Assembly (NCBI GenBank): GCA_900552735.1
Contig: USBA01000025.1
Coordinates: 1-14,732, forward strand
Length of the DNA stretch: 14,732 nucleotides
Direction: 5' to 3'
Source of the DNA: an uncultured Collinsella sp.
Lineage (GTDB): Bacteria > Actinomycetota > Coriobacteriia > Coriobacteriales > Coriobacteriaceae
Program-made: the position numbers and the translations under genes
Notes under the pieces: generated by a model
Seen by the model: only the letters and a program-made list of their open reading frames with translations
Told to the model about the DNA's origin: nothing
The model's database searches: none
Shown: in pieces, positions 7,299-14,515 of the stretch
How positions within the stretch are numbered: the stretch's first letter is position 1
Layout: each line of letters opens with the position of its first letter

Positions 7299-8033
7299 AT
7301 GTCCGAAGGCTGGAACATCTTGGTGGTTGATGACGAGCCTCCCATTAGGGCTGAGCTACGCTATCTGTTGGAAAAGGATACGCGTGTGGGTCAGATTGCC
7401 GAGGCGGGCAATGTCACCGAAGCCGTGGAGTCGATTCTGTCGAACAAGCCCGACGTGCTGTTTTTAGACATTACCATGCCCGGTCGCTCGGGAATTGAGC
7501 TTGCCGAGACGCTGCAGAACCTAAAGACGCCGCCGGTCGTGGTGTTTGTGACGGCGTTTGCCGAGTATGCGGCCGATGCCTACAACCTCGATGCCGTCGA
7601 CTATGTCGTCAAGCCGGTCGAGGACGCACGCCTGTCAAAGGCACTCGACAAGATCGAGGCAGCCTTGGGTGCCCGTCGTGTTATCCATGCTCCGCGCCAG
7701 CCTTTGCGTCTGACGGTGGACCGCGGGGGCAAAAAGGTGTTCATTCCCGCCGCAGATGTCTGCTACTTTGAGGCGCGCGCCGATTTTTGCAACGCCGTCT
7801 GCGCCGAGGGAACGTACCTGATCAATGAGTCGATCTCTTCGCTCGAGCGTCGCTTGGACTCCGAGGGCTTTATTCGCGTTCATCGCAGCTACCTGGTCAA
7901 TTTGGAAGACGTGCACAATGTTGAGATTGGCTCCACGGGGTTGATGGAGCTCAGGCTCGACCGCGTGAACTCGACGGTACCGGTGTCCCGTCGTCGTGCC
8001 GCCGAGGTCAAGTCGCACCTGGGGCTTGCGTAA
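7299..8033 (+). CDS. LytTR-family response regulator (copy 1)
   Basis: A DNA-binding transcription regulator, partner of the preceding kinase. It has 244 residues. The receiver domain (about 5-120) has the acidic pair Asp11/Asp12, the phosphoacceptor Asp57 in FLDITMPG, Thr85 in FVTAF and Lys105 in VVKPVE. A LytTR DNA-binding domain (about 136-242) contains the typical FIRVHRSYLVNL and VPVSRRR segments. AGAGGGGA lies about 8 nt before the ATG. The 38-bp gap to the kinase has no terminator, so the two are cotranscribed. LytTR proteins bind direct repeats; one match to the known half-site pattern, ACCGTTCAT at 5760-5768, lies upstream of the kinase, but I found no properly spaced second copy. 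Confidence 0.93.
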   Translation: MSEGWNILVVDDEPPIRAELRYLLEKDTRVGQIAEAGNVTEAVESILSNKPDVLFLDITMPGRSGIELAETLQNLKTPPVVVFVTAFAEYAADAYNLDAVDYVVKPVEDARLSKALDKIEAALGARRVIHAPRQPLRLTVDRGGKKVFIPAADVCYFEARADFCNAVCAEGTYLINESISSLERRLDSEGFIRVHRSYLVNLEDVHNVEIGSTGLMELRLDRVNSTVPVSRRRAAEVKSHLGLA

Positions 8034-8066
8034 GAGGCTTGCGTGCCGTCGTTTACCATCGCAGGT

Positions 8067-8093
8067 TTGGCATGGGCGCGCGGTGGGCATAAT
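8067..8093 (+). promoter_or_regulatory. Possible promoter of the phospholipase-like gene
   Basis: TTGGCA (8067-8072) and CATAAT (8088-8093) are separated by 15 bp, shorter than the usual 17. The box is preceded by TGGG. It lies 33 bp before the start codon and is therefore plausible but weak. Confidence 0.3.
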
Positions 8094-8125
8094 GGGTGGC
8101 ATCGAATGAAATCGAAAGGATCATT

Positions 8126-9070
8126 ATGCCCGCGCTTATCACCCATCATCTGTTTGGCGAGGAAAGCATCGACCGTCTTCCGCAGGGCGTCATCACGTCC
8201 GATGAAGAGCGCATTGCCTTTATCTTGGGCAACCAAGGCCCCGACCCGTTTTTCTTTCACATTCTGACACCGCGTGTTTCCGACTGCACGCTGCTGGCGC
8301 AGGTCATGCATCGGTCGCGCATGTCTCGCCAGTTCGCGTGCCTGCGCGACGGCGTGTCGCATCTGCTGCCGCGCGACGCCAGCTTGGGTCGCGCTTTTGC
8401 GCTGGGCCTGCTGTCTCATTACGTGCTCGACCGCAACGCCCATCCCTTTGTCTATGAGCAGCAGTTTGGCATCGTGGAATCCGACTCAGAGCTTGAGGAT
8501 TCGAGCAGTCAGGTTCATGCCGTGATCGAGAGCGACCTGGATGTACTGATGCTGCAGCTTAAACGCGCCGGCGCTACGGTCGACGATTACCCGCCGGCGG
8601 GCGAGATCGTCACCACCGATCGCATCAATCGCGTGGCCGGCGTGCTGATGAGCTATGTTGCCGGACGCGTGTACGGCATTGACATTCCGGCGGGGGAGTA
8701 CGGTGCTGCCGTTGCCAATATGCAGCGACTTTACCGCGCGATTGAGCCGGCCGGCTCCGTAAAGACGCGCGCGATCTCGCTGGTTGAGGGCTTGGTGCAC
8801 GACTACTCGCTGCTCGACGGCCTTGCCCATCGCGTGACGACGGAGCTGCCCGAGCGCACCGGCAACCTGGGCCATCTGACATGGAAGAATCCCTTTACCG
8901 ACGAGGTCTCGAACGAGAGTTTCCCCGAGGTCTTTGATCGCGCGCTGGTCGATTACGAGTGCACGGTCGCACGTTTTATCGAGACCGGTGACATGGATGC
9001 CGTGACCAGTCACGTCAACTACAGCGGTCGCGTGCTCGAAGCCGATGAGGAGTTCGACCGCGAGGAATAG
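8126..9070 (+). CDS. Zinc-dependent phospholipase C-like protein
   Basis: A protein of the zinc-dependent phospholipase C fold (PF00882-like), with unknown substrate. It has 314 residues. Metal-binding candidates typical of this fold are visible: the N-terminal THH (His7, His8), GNQGPDPFFF (Asn36 to Phe44), LLSHYVLDRNAHPF (His98, Asp102, His106) and HAVIESDLD (His131, Glu135, Asp137). There is no signal peptide or membrane segment, so unlike the secreted clostridial toxins it should act in the cytoplasm. That argues for a housekeeping phosphodiesterase or lipid-turnover role, not a toxin. The start at 8126 is chosen for AAAGGA 5 nt upstream; the frame also has a GTG at 8096 without such a site. 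It follows the first response regulator by 92 bp with no terminator, so partial cotranscription is possible. Confidence 0.8.
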   Translation: MPALITHHLFGEESIDRLPQGVITSDEERIAFILGNQGPDPFFFHILTPRVSDCTLLAQVMHRSRMSRQFACLRDGVSHLLPRDASLGRAFALGLLSHYVLDRNAHPFVYEQQFGIVESDSELEDSSSQVHAVIESDLDVLMLQLKRAGATVDDYPPAGEIVTTDRINRVAGVLMSYVAGRVYGIDIPAGEYGAAVANMQRLYRAIEPAGSVKTRAISLVEGLVHDYSLLDGLAHRVTTELPERTGNLGHLTWKNPFTDEVSNESFPEVFDRALVDYECTVARFIETGDMDAVTSHVNYSGRVLEADEEFDREE

Positions 9071-9171
9071 GGCCCGTGCGTGCCCCTTTGCCGAATCCTT
9101 ACCGGCGGTTCTGGACAATTGGGGTACGATGAACTAACTGCATATCGGGCGAATACGAAGGGTCCCTGTCC

Positions 9172-10431
9172 ATGAAATACACCAAGCTCGAGCGTAACTG
9201 GGTTATGTATGATGTGGGCAATTCGGCCCTCGTGCTGCTCAATACCTCGGTGGTGCCCATTTACTTTAACGCCATCAATACCGGCGCTTCTTCGGCCGAC
9301 CTGGTGGTCGCCTGGGGCAATGCGCAGACGATCGCCTCGCTGGTCATCGCCATGCTCATGCCCATTCTGGGCGCGCTTGCCGACTACGCCGGCAACAAGA
9401 TCAAGTTCTTCTTGGGCTTCTTCCTCACGGGCCTGGTGCTTTGCCTGGCGCAGGCTATCCCAATGTCCGCCATGGCATTTTTGACCGTGTACGTGCTGTG
9501 CACCATCGGCCTTAATTCTTCTATGACGTTCTACGACGCCATGCTGCCCGACATTACCACCGACGAGCGCATGGACGCCGTGTCCAGCTCGGGTTATGCC
9601 TGGGGCTACATCGGTTCCACCGTGCCGTTCGTCATCTGCCTGGCGCTCATCATGGGTGGCCCCGCTCTTGGCGTCCCTACCATGCTGGCAACGCGTCTGT
9701 CGTTTATCATCACTGGTGCCTGGTGGCTCATCTTTACCCTGCCGCTCATTCGCACCTATAAGCAAAAGTACGGTCGCGAGCGCGGTCCCGAGGACACTAT
9801 CGGCCACATCGTGGGCGGTGTGTTCTCCGAGGTCGGACACACCATGCGCGAGATCGCCCACAACAAGACCGTGCTGGTCTACATGATCGCGTTCTTCTTC
9901 TATATCGACGGTGTGCACACGGTCATTTCCATGGCAACCAGCTACGGATCGGCCTTGGGCATCGATTCGACCCAGTTGGTCCTGGCGCTGCTCGTTACGC
10001 AGTTCGTGGCCTTTCCGTCCGCCATCATCTACGGCAAGCTCGCCGGCCGCGTGGGCACGCTCAACATGATCTTGGTGGCAGTCGCCGCCTATATGGGCAT
10101 TGTGCTGTTCGCCGCGTTCTTCCTAAAGACCGCCTTTGAGTTTTGGGTGCTTGCCATTATGGTCGGCCTGTTCCAGGGCGGCGTGCAGGCGCTTAGCCGT
10201 AGCTACTTTGGCCGCATTATCCCCAAGGAAAAGTCCAACGAGTACTACGGCTTCTTTGACATCTTCGGTCGCTATGCAAGCGTCATGGGCACTTTCCTAG
10301 TGTCGGTCGTCACCTCGCTGACCGGCAACCCGTCGCTGGGCGTCCTTTCCATTGGCGTGCTGCTGATCGTTGGCTTTATGCTGCTGGTCCGCCTGTCCCG
10401 CATGACTCGGGCGGCAGAGCATGCCGCATAG
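9172..10431 (+). CDS. MFS transporter, UMF1/Atg22-like family
   Basis: An inner-membrane transporter with about 12 hydrophobic segments and 419 residues. The opening ERNWVMYDVGNSA and the late segment GLFQGGVQALSRS (about 332-344), running into FGRIIPKEKSNEYYGFFD, are characteristic of the UMF1/Atg22-like branch of the major facilitator superfamily. Its yeast namesake exports amino acids from the vacuole; bacterial substrates are mostly undefined. The central cytoplasmic loop is about 195-230. GAAGGG lies 9 nt before the ATG. It stands 101 bp after the phospholipase-like gene, with a TACGAT box at 9125-9130 but no -35, so its own promoter is uncertain. No periplasmic or accessory component is nearby. 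Confidence 0.87.
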   Translation: MKYTKLERNWVMYDVGNSALVLLNTSVVPIYFNAINTGASSADLVVAWGNAQTIASLVIAMLMPILGALADYAGNKIKFFLGFFLTGLVLCLAQAIPMSAMAFLTVYVLCTIGLNSSMTFYDAMLPDITTDERMDAVSSSGYAWGYIGSTVPFVICLALIMGGPALGVPTMLATRLSFIITGAWWLIFTLPLIRTYKQKYGRERGPEDTIGHIVGGVFSEVGHTMREIAHNKTVLVYMIAFFFYIDGVHTVISMATSYGSALGIDSTQLVLALLVTQFVAFPSAIIYGKLAGRVGTLNMILVAVAAYMGIVLFAAFFLKTAFEFWVLAIMVGLFQGGVQALSRSYFGRIIPKEKSNEYYGFFDIFGRYASVMGTFLVSVVTSLTGNPSLGVLSIGVLLIVGFMLLVRLSRMTRAAEHAA

Positions 10432-10479
10432 GAGCGAGCGGCTATTGTGCCTGTCCACGGTACTCTTTTGGGGTTATCC

Positions 10480-10508
10480 GCAATAAACATTGCGACTTGC
10501 GAGCAATG
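10480..10508. promoter_or_regulatory. Cluster of ATTGC/GCAAT half-sites upstream of glycosyltransferase operon
   Basis: Three half-sites occur in 29 bp: GCAAT (10480-10484), ATTGC (10489-10493) and GCAAT (10503-10507). The last two sit in the inverted repeat CATTGC-N9-GCAATG. Two direct TTGCGA copies (10490-10495 and 10497-10502) lie within it. The same half-site forms the palindrome upstream of the first kinase. Candidate operator, regulator unknown. Confidence 0.4.
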
Positions 10509-10523
10509 ATTTGCCCAAGTGGG

Positions 10524-10529
10524 TATGAT
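10524..10529 (+). promoter_or_regulatory. Possible -10 box of the glycosyltransferase operon
   Basis: TATGAT preceded by TGGG lies 74 bp before the start codon and just upstream of the terminator hairpin. The best -35 candidate, TTGCGA (10497-10502), is 21 bp away, which is too far for a standard promoter, so this is tentative. Confidence 0.3.
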
Positions 10530-10545
10530 GGAATCAGCTAGGTCG

Positions 10546-10581
10546 CGGGGCGTCGCCTGTGTTTGGCGGCGTCCCGTTTTT
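10546..10581 (+). terminator. Strong intrinsic terminator just before the glycosyltransferase gene
   Basis: A 12-position stem (10546-10557 with 10565-10576, two G-U pairs) with a 7-nt loop is followed by TTTTT. It lies 115 bp after the MFS stop codon but ends only 21 bp before the glycosyltransferase start. It may end MFS transcripts, act as a leader attenuator for the next operon, or both. Confidence 0.85.
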
Positions 10582-10602
10582 GTGTTGCAGGGAGGGTAAG
10601 GC

Positions 10603-11790
10603 ATGAACGCCACGGTCGTGATTCCAACGTATTGGGCGGGCGATGACGCTTGCGCAAACGCCCCTGGCACCTATGACCATTCGACGCGACTAAACGCCGA
10701 CAATCCCGAACTCGACCGCTGCCTGGCCTCGCTTGAGCAGGTACGTGACATCCCGCGCATCATCCTTTTGGTGGTCTGTCCCGTTTCTGCCACAGCGGAT
10801 GTGTCGCTGCGCGTGCACGAGATTGTCGACGCGCATCCCACGCTCAAGGTCACCGTTGTCACCAACACCCAGGCCTCGCGCATCGCAGACCGGGTTGCTC
10901 AGATCGCGCCCAAGGGTTCGGGCGAGTGCGTGAGCCTGCGAGGCTACGGTGCCATCCGCAACATGGGGCTAGCCTGTGCCGCTGTGCTGGGGCATGACGC
11001 GGTTATCTTTTTGGATGACGATGAGACTGTCATCGACGCCGACTTTATGAAGCGCGCGACCTATGCGTTGGGGCAGCAGACACGTCAGGGCTTGCCGATC
11101 TTGGTCAAGAGCGGTTATTTCTACGATCGCGACGGCTCGCCGCTGGCTCCCACGGACAAGGCGGGCATCTGCCATCGTTGGTGGACCAAGCGCATCGAGT
11201 TCAACCGTTGGATGAAAAAGGCGCTCTCGGGCACCCGCATCTCACGCTCCAACTACGTGTGCGGCGGCCTGATGGCCCTGCACGCCCGCGCCTTTACGCG
11301 TGTGGCCTTTGACCCGTTTATCACCCGCGGCGAGGACTTGGATTACCTCTTTAACATGCGCATGTTTGGCTACGACGTGTGGTTCGATAACGAGTGGACC
11401 GTGCGCCATCTGCCTCCGGAGTCCGAAAAGCGCTCACCGCGCTTTATGCAGGATGTATACCGTTGGTACTACGAACGGGCCAAGCTGACATTCGCCGCGC
11501 ATCAAAAGGAGCTCATTCCCGTTACGGCGGCATCACTCATGCCCTACCCGGGCCCGTGGATTTCGCGCGAGCTCGACGACCGCGTGCGCAAGACCGCTAT
11601 GGTCCGCAGCGTGTTTACCCGCGAGCATGAGGGCTACCTGCGCATTTGGCGCCATGGTATCGGCGAGGCAAAGGCCTATGCGCGCCAAAACGCTGCAAGC
11701 TACCTGCGTTTCCAGAGCTTTTGGCCCAAGATCATGGACGGGCTTTGGCGTGACGCACAACTGATCAGTATCCTGGAGGGGGCCGAATGA
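10603..11790 (+). CDS. Glycosyltransferase, GT2-like (GT-A fold)
   Basis: A soluble sugar transferase that probably builds a cell-surface glycan; donor and acceptor are unknown. It has 395 residues. The N-terminal TVVIPTYWAGDD (residues 4-15) starts the nucleotide-binding fold. The GAIRNMGL segment (117-123), the DDD metal-binding motif in IFLDDDETV (138-140), RGEDLDY (242-248) and a late His in VRHLPP (269) follow the GT-A order. There is no membrane segment, so it works at the inner face of the membrane or in the cytosol. GGGAGGG lies about 6 nt before the ATG. Its stop overlaps the start of the next kinase gene as ATGA, so the two are translationally coupled. This ties the glycosyltransferase to the second two-component system. 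A polysaccharide synthesis cluster is not present nearby. Confidence 0.87.
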   Translation: MNATVVIPTYWAGDDACANAPGTYDHSTRLNADNPELDRCLASLEQVRDIPRIILLVVCPVSATADVSLRVHEIVDAHPTLKVTVVTNTQASRIADRVAQIAPKGSGECVSLRGYGAIRNMGLACAAVLGHDAVIFLDDDETVIDADFMKRATYALGQQTRQGLPILVKSGYFYDRDGSPLAPTDKAGICHRWWTKRIEFNRWMKKALSGTRISRSNYVCGGLMALHARAFTRVAFDPFITRGEDLDYLFNMRMFGYDVWFDNEWTVRHLPPESEKRSPRFMQDVYRWYYERAKLTFAAHQKELIPVTAASLMPYPGPWISRELDDRVRKTAMVRSVFTREHEGYLRIWRHGIGEAKAYARQNAASYLRFQSFWPKIMDGLWRDAQLISILEGAE

Positions 11791-13118
11791 TCGACCGCCG
11801 CGCCCAGCGCGATAGTTCAATATCAATCTTTCGCATCATTGCCGTTGCCTGCGCCATTTGCGTGCTGGTGTACTTTATTTTTGCCTTGGTGACCGGTATC
11901 GAGCCGATCGCCACGGTGATTGCCTGCGCGCTGCTGTGCATCTTTATCTTTTTGACGCTCAATCCCGATTCGGTGCGCTCCCAGTACACCGAGGAGACGC
12001 TCTCGGTGGCCTCGGCCATGCTCGAGGACATTAAGGGCGGTCTGACGCAGGAGTCGGCGCGTTTGGTGTGCCAGCGCATTTTGCCCGAGACGCGCGCCAT
12101 GACGGTGGCCATCACCGACGAGGGCAACGTGCTTGCCTGCGCGGGAGAGTTTGAGGAAAAACTACTGCCAGATTCTCCCATCCACACGCTTGCCACACGC
12201 TACGTTATCGAACATGGCATCGTGCAGTCGTTCAACCGTATGGTGGATGTCGTGGGCTCGGACGGCTCGCACAACCAAGTCCCCGCCGGCATTATCGCCC
12301 CCATCAAGGTGGGCGATCGTACCGTCGGCACGCTCAAGTTCTACTACAAGACCCCGCGCGCCGTCGACCGTACCCAGTACGCGCTTGCCTCGGGCTTTGC
12401 CGAGATCTTGTCCACGCAGCTCGCCATCCACGAGCTCGAGGTGCAAAAGGAACTCACAGCGCGCGCTGAGGTGCGTGCGCTGCAGGCGCAGATTAACCCG
12501 CACTTCCTGTTCAACACGCTGAACACCATTGCATCGTTTACGCGCACCGACCCGCTGCGGGCCCGCGAACTGCTTCGTGAGTTCTCATCGTTCTATCGTG
12601 CCACGCTCGACAACTCGGGATCGCTCATTCCGGTCTCGCGCGAGGTTGCACAGACCAAGCGCTACCTTACCTTTGAGAAGGCCCGCTTTGGCGAGGACCG
12701 CGTGCTTGCGACGTTCGATGTGTCCGAGGATGTGGAAGATACGCTGGTGCCGGCGTTCGTGATCCAGCCGATTGTCGAGAACGCCGTACGTCATGGTATG
12801 GGCGATGACGACGCCCTGAGGATCGACGTGACCGTTCACCAAGACGGCGAGGATGCAATCTTGATTGCCGTGGCCGATAATGGCGTGGGCATGGATGAGG
12901 GTACCGCCGCCAGACTGTTTGACGAGCGCTCTGCCCGTCCCGACGCCAGCTCTCCCCAGGGTGGCGGCGCCGGTGTGGCCATGCACAATATTTCGGAGCG
13001 CATCCATCGCTTTTATGGGCCGCACTCCTATACGCGTGTCGAATCGGCGCCGGGCAAGGGCACCAAAGTGCTCCTTCATCTTGATTTGTCAGAGAGCATC
13101 TTTGACATTCAAGAGTAA
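11787..13118 (+). CDS. LytS-type sensor histidine kinase (copy 2)
   Basis: A membrane sensor kinase paralogous to copy 1, with 443 residues. Two membrane segments (about 14-36 and 38-58) precede a GAF-like region (about 70-215). The His_kinase domain has the acceptor His239 in QINPHFLFNT. The ATPase domain has an N-box (PIVENAVRHG, Asn332), a G1 box (ADNGVGM, Asp364) and a glycine-rich G2 box (GGGAGVAMHN). The shared segment ALASGFA(D/E)..STQLA..ELE before the His domain is nearly identical in both kinases, supporting duplication. The start ATG overlaps the glycosyltransferase stop by 4 nt, and GGAGGGGG lies just upstream. As in copy 1, the multi-pass LytS sensor is missing. The cognate regulator starts 72 bp downstream without a terminator between. 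Confidence 0.95.
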   Translation: MIDRRAQRDSSISIFRIIAVACAICVLVYFIFALVTGIEPIATVIACALLCIFIFLTLNPDSVRSQYTEETLSVASAMLEDIKGGLTQESARLVCQRILPETRAMTVAITDEGNVLACAGEFEEKLLPDSPIHTLATRYVIEHGIVQSFNRMVDVVGSDGSHNQVPAGIIAPIKVGDRTVGTLKFYYKTPRAVDRTQYALASGFAEILSTQLAIHELEVQKELTARAEVRALQAQINPHFLFNTLNTIASFTRTDPLRARELLREFSSFYRATLDNSGSLIPVSREVAQTKRYLTFEKARFGEDRVLATFDVSEDVEDTLVPAFVIQPIVENAVRHGMGDDDALRIDVTVHQDGEDAILIAVADNGVGMDEGTAARLFDERSARPDASSPQGGGAGVAMHNISERIHRFYGPHSYTRVESAPGKGTKVLLHLDLSESIFDIQE

Positions 13119-13190
13119 AATAAAAGGCTACGGGCTCAACGTCATGCGGCGGATGCCCGGCGTAGTTAGTTGACGAAAGGTTTTATCCCT

Positions 13191-13907
13191 ATGCTGCGTG
13201 CGATGATTGTGGATGATGAGGCGCCGGCTCGCTCGGAGCTTCGCTTCCTGCTCGAGCAAACGGGCAAGATCGGCACGATCACGGAGGCGTCGAGTGTCCG
13301 CTCCGCCATCGAGATGCTTATGGAAAGTCGCGTGGATGTCGTGTTTCTCGATATCTCGATGCCCGGTGCCTCGGGCCTGCAACTTGCCGAGGCGCTGCAT
13401 AAGCTCAAAAATCCGCCGGCGATCGTGTTTGTGACTGCGTATAGTGACCATGCGGTCGAGGCATTCGACGTGGATGCCGTCGATTATCTGATGAAGCCGG
13501 TCGAGGAAGCTCGCTTGGATCGCGCGATCGAGAAGGTCATGCAACGCACCAAGCCGGTTACGGACAGCAAGGTGACCATCGAGCGCATCCCGGTGGAAAA
13601 GGGCGGCCGCAAGGTCCTCATCCCCGTGGACGACATTCGCTTTATCATGGCCAAGGACGATTACTCCTGCATCTATACCGTCGATGATCGCTTTTTGTCG
13701 ACGACCTCGCTGGCGCAGTTTGAGGCCAAGCTCTGCGACTTTGGCTTCTTCCGCGTGCATCGCCGCTATATCGTTAACCTGGCGTGCGTCACGGACGTCG
13801 AGACGGTGCCTTCGGGCGCCATCCAGCTGGGCATCACGGGCGTTGACGAACGCGTGCCGGTCTCGCGCCGCCGCGTCGTCCCGCTCAAGAAGGCCTTGAG
13901 CCTCTAA
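13191..13907 (+). CDS. LytTR-family response regulator (copy 2)
   Basis: A DNA-binding regulator, partner of kinase copy 2 and paralogue of copy 1. It has 238 residues. The receiver domain has Asp8/Asp9, phosphoacceptor Asp54 in FLDISMPG, Thr82 in FVTAY and Lys102 in LMKPVEEARL. The LytTR domain (about 128-236) has FFRVHRRYIVNL and VPVSRRR, matching copy 1 almost word for word. The ATG at 13191 is chosen because GAAAGG lies 10 nt upstream; an in-frame TTG at 13170 lies upstream of that site and is unlikely, and an ATG at 13203 would cut into the first strand. A strong terminator follows 8 bp after the stop, ending the operon with the glycosyltransferase and kinase. Confidence 0.95.
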   Translation: MLRAMIVDDEAPARSELRFLLEQTGKIGTITEASSVRSAIEMLMESRVDVVFLDISMPGASGLQLAEALHKLKNPPAIVFVTAYSDHAVEAFDVDAVDYLMKPVEEARLDRAIEKVMQRTKPVTDSKVTIERIPVEKGGRKVLIPVDDIRFIMAKDDYSCIYTVDDRFLSTTSLAQFEAKLCDFGFFRVHRRYIVNLACVTDVETVPSGAIQLGITGVDERVPVSRRRVVPLKKALSL

Positions 13908-13915
13908 GCACATTG

Positions 13916-13963
13916 GCCCCGCAGCCCTGTAGACCTATCGTCTGCGGAGCCGTGGGGCTTTTT
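13916..13963 (+). terminator. Strong terminator after second LytTR regulator
   Basis: Arms 13916-13934 and 13940-13958 pair over 19 positions with two mismatches and a few G-U pairs around a 5-nt loop. TTTTT follows at 13959-13963. It closes the glycosyltransferase-kinase-regulator operon. Confidence 0.9.
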
Positions 13964-14001
13964 GTATGCACCTGCCGAATCGTTTTTGCGGAAGGGATCC
14001 C

Positions 14002-14469
14002 ATGAACAGCGCAAGCGCCAAACGCATCGACATCATCTCGGACACCCACGGCTATCTATCGCCTGCGCTCCTGGACGAGCTTAAGGGCGCAGACCTGATC
14101 ATCCACGCCGGTGACCTCACATCCGAGATGGACTACGAGCACCTATGCACCATCGCCCCCGTGCGAGCGGTTCTGGGCAACAACGACTACTACCGCGACT
14201 ACGGCCCCGATGTAGACCGTCTTGCGCTCTTTACCTACGAAGGCCTCAAATTCGCCGTAGCCCACTACCGCGAAGACCTCCCAGTGGGATCCGTAGACGT
14301 AGCCATCAACGGCCACACCCACGTAACCAAAGAAGCCCAAGTGGGTCGCTGCCTGGTCCTCAACCCAGGCAGTGCCAGCTATCCAAGAGGCACCCGAGGC
14401 CCCACCATGGCCAGAATGCTCGTCAAGGACGGCAAGATTCTGAGCATCAAATTTATTGACCTAGAGTAG
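14002..14469 (+). CDS. YfcE/MJ0936-type metallophosphoesterase
   Basis: A small cytoplasmic calcineurin-like phosphodiesterase of the YfcE/MJ0936 group, with 155 residues, normal for the family. The metal-site motifs appear in order: D14-x-H16 in ISDTHG, GD (37-38) in IIHAGDLT, GNND (59-62), His89 in VAHYRED and GHTH (104-107) in INGHTHV, then NPGS (121-124). The usual HG before the GHxH motif is HY here. The physiological substrate of this family is not settled. GGAAGGGA lies about 5 nt before the ATG at 14002; the frame extends to 13966, inside the end of the previous terminator, and has no ribosome binding site there. It has its own terminator, so it is probably monocistronic; no clear promoter was seen in the 38-bp gap after the upstream terminator. 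Confidence 0.93.
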   Translation: MNSASAKRIDIISDTHGYLSPALLDELKGADLIIHAGDLTSEMDYEHLCTIAPVRAVLGNNDYYRDYGPDVDRLALFTYEGLKFAVAHYREDLPVGSVDVAINGHTHVTKEAQVGRCLVLNPGSASYPRGTRGPTMARMLVKDGKILSIKFIDLE

Positions 14470-14476
14470 GTGCAAC

Positions 14477-14515
14477 AAAAACGGGGGATGCAGATCGCAT
14501 CCCCCGTTTTTCTTT
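14477..14515. terminator. Perfect 15-bp terminator after the phosphoesterase
   Basis: AAAAACGGGGGATGC (14477-14491) pairs perfectly with 14497-14511 around a 5-nt loop. There is a T-run at the right end and an A-run at the left, so it can work in both directions. Confidence 0.93.
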
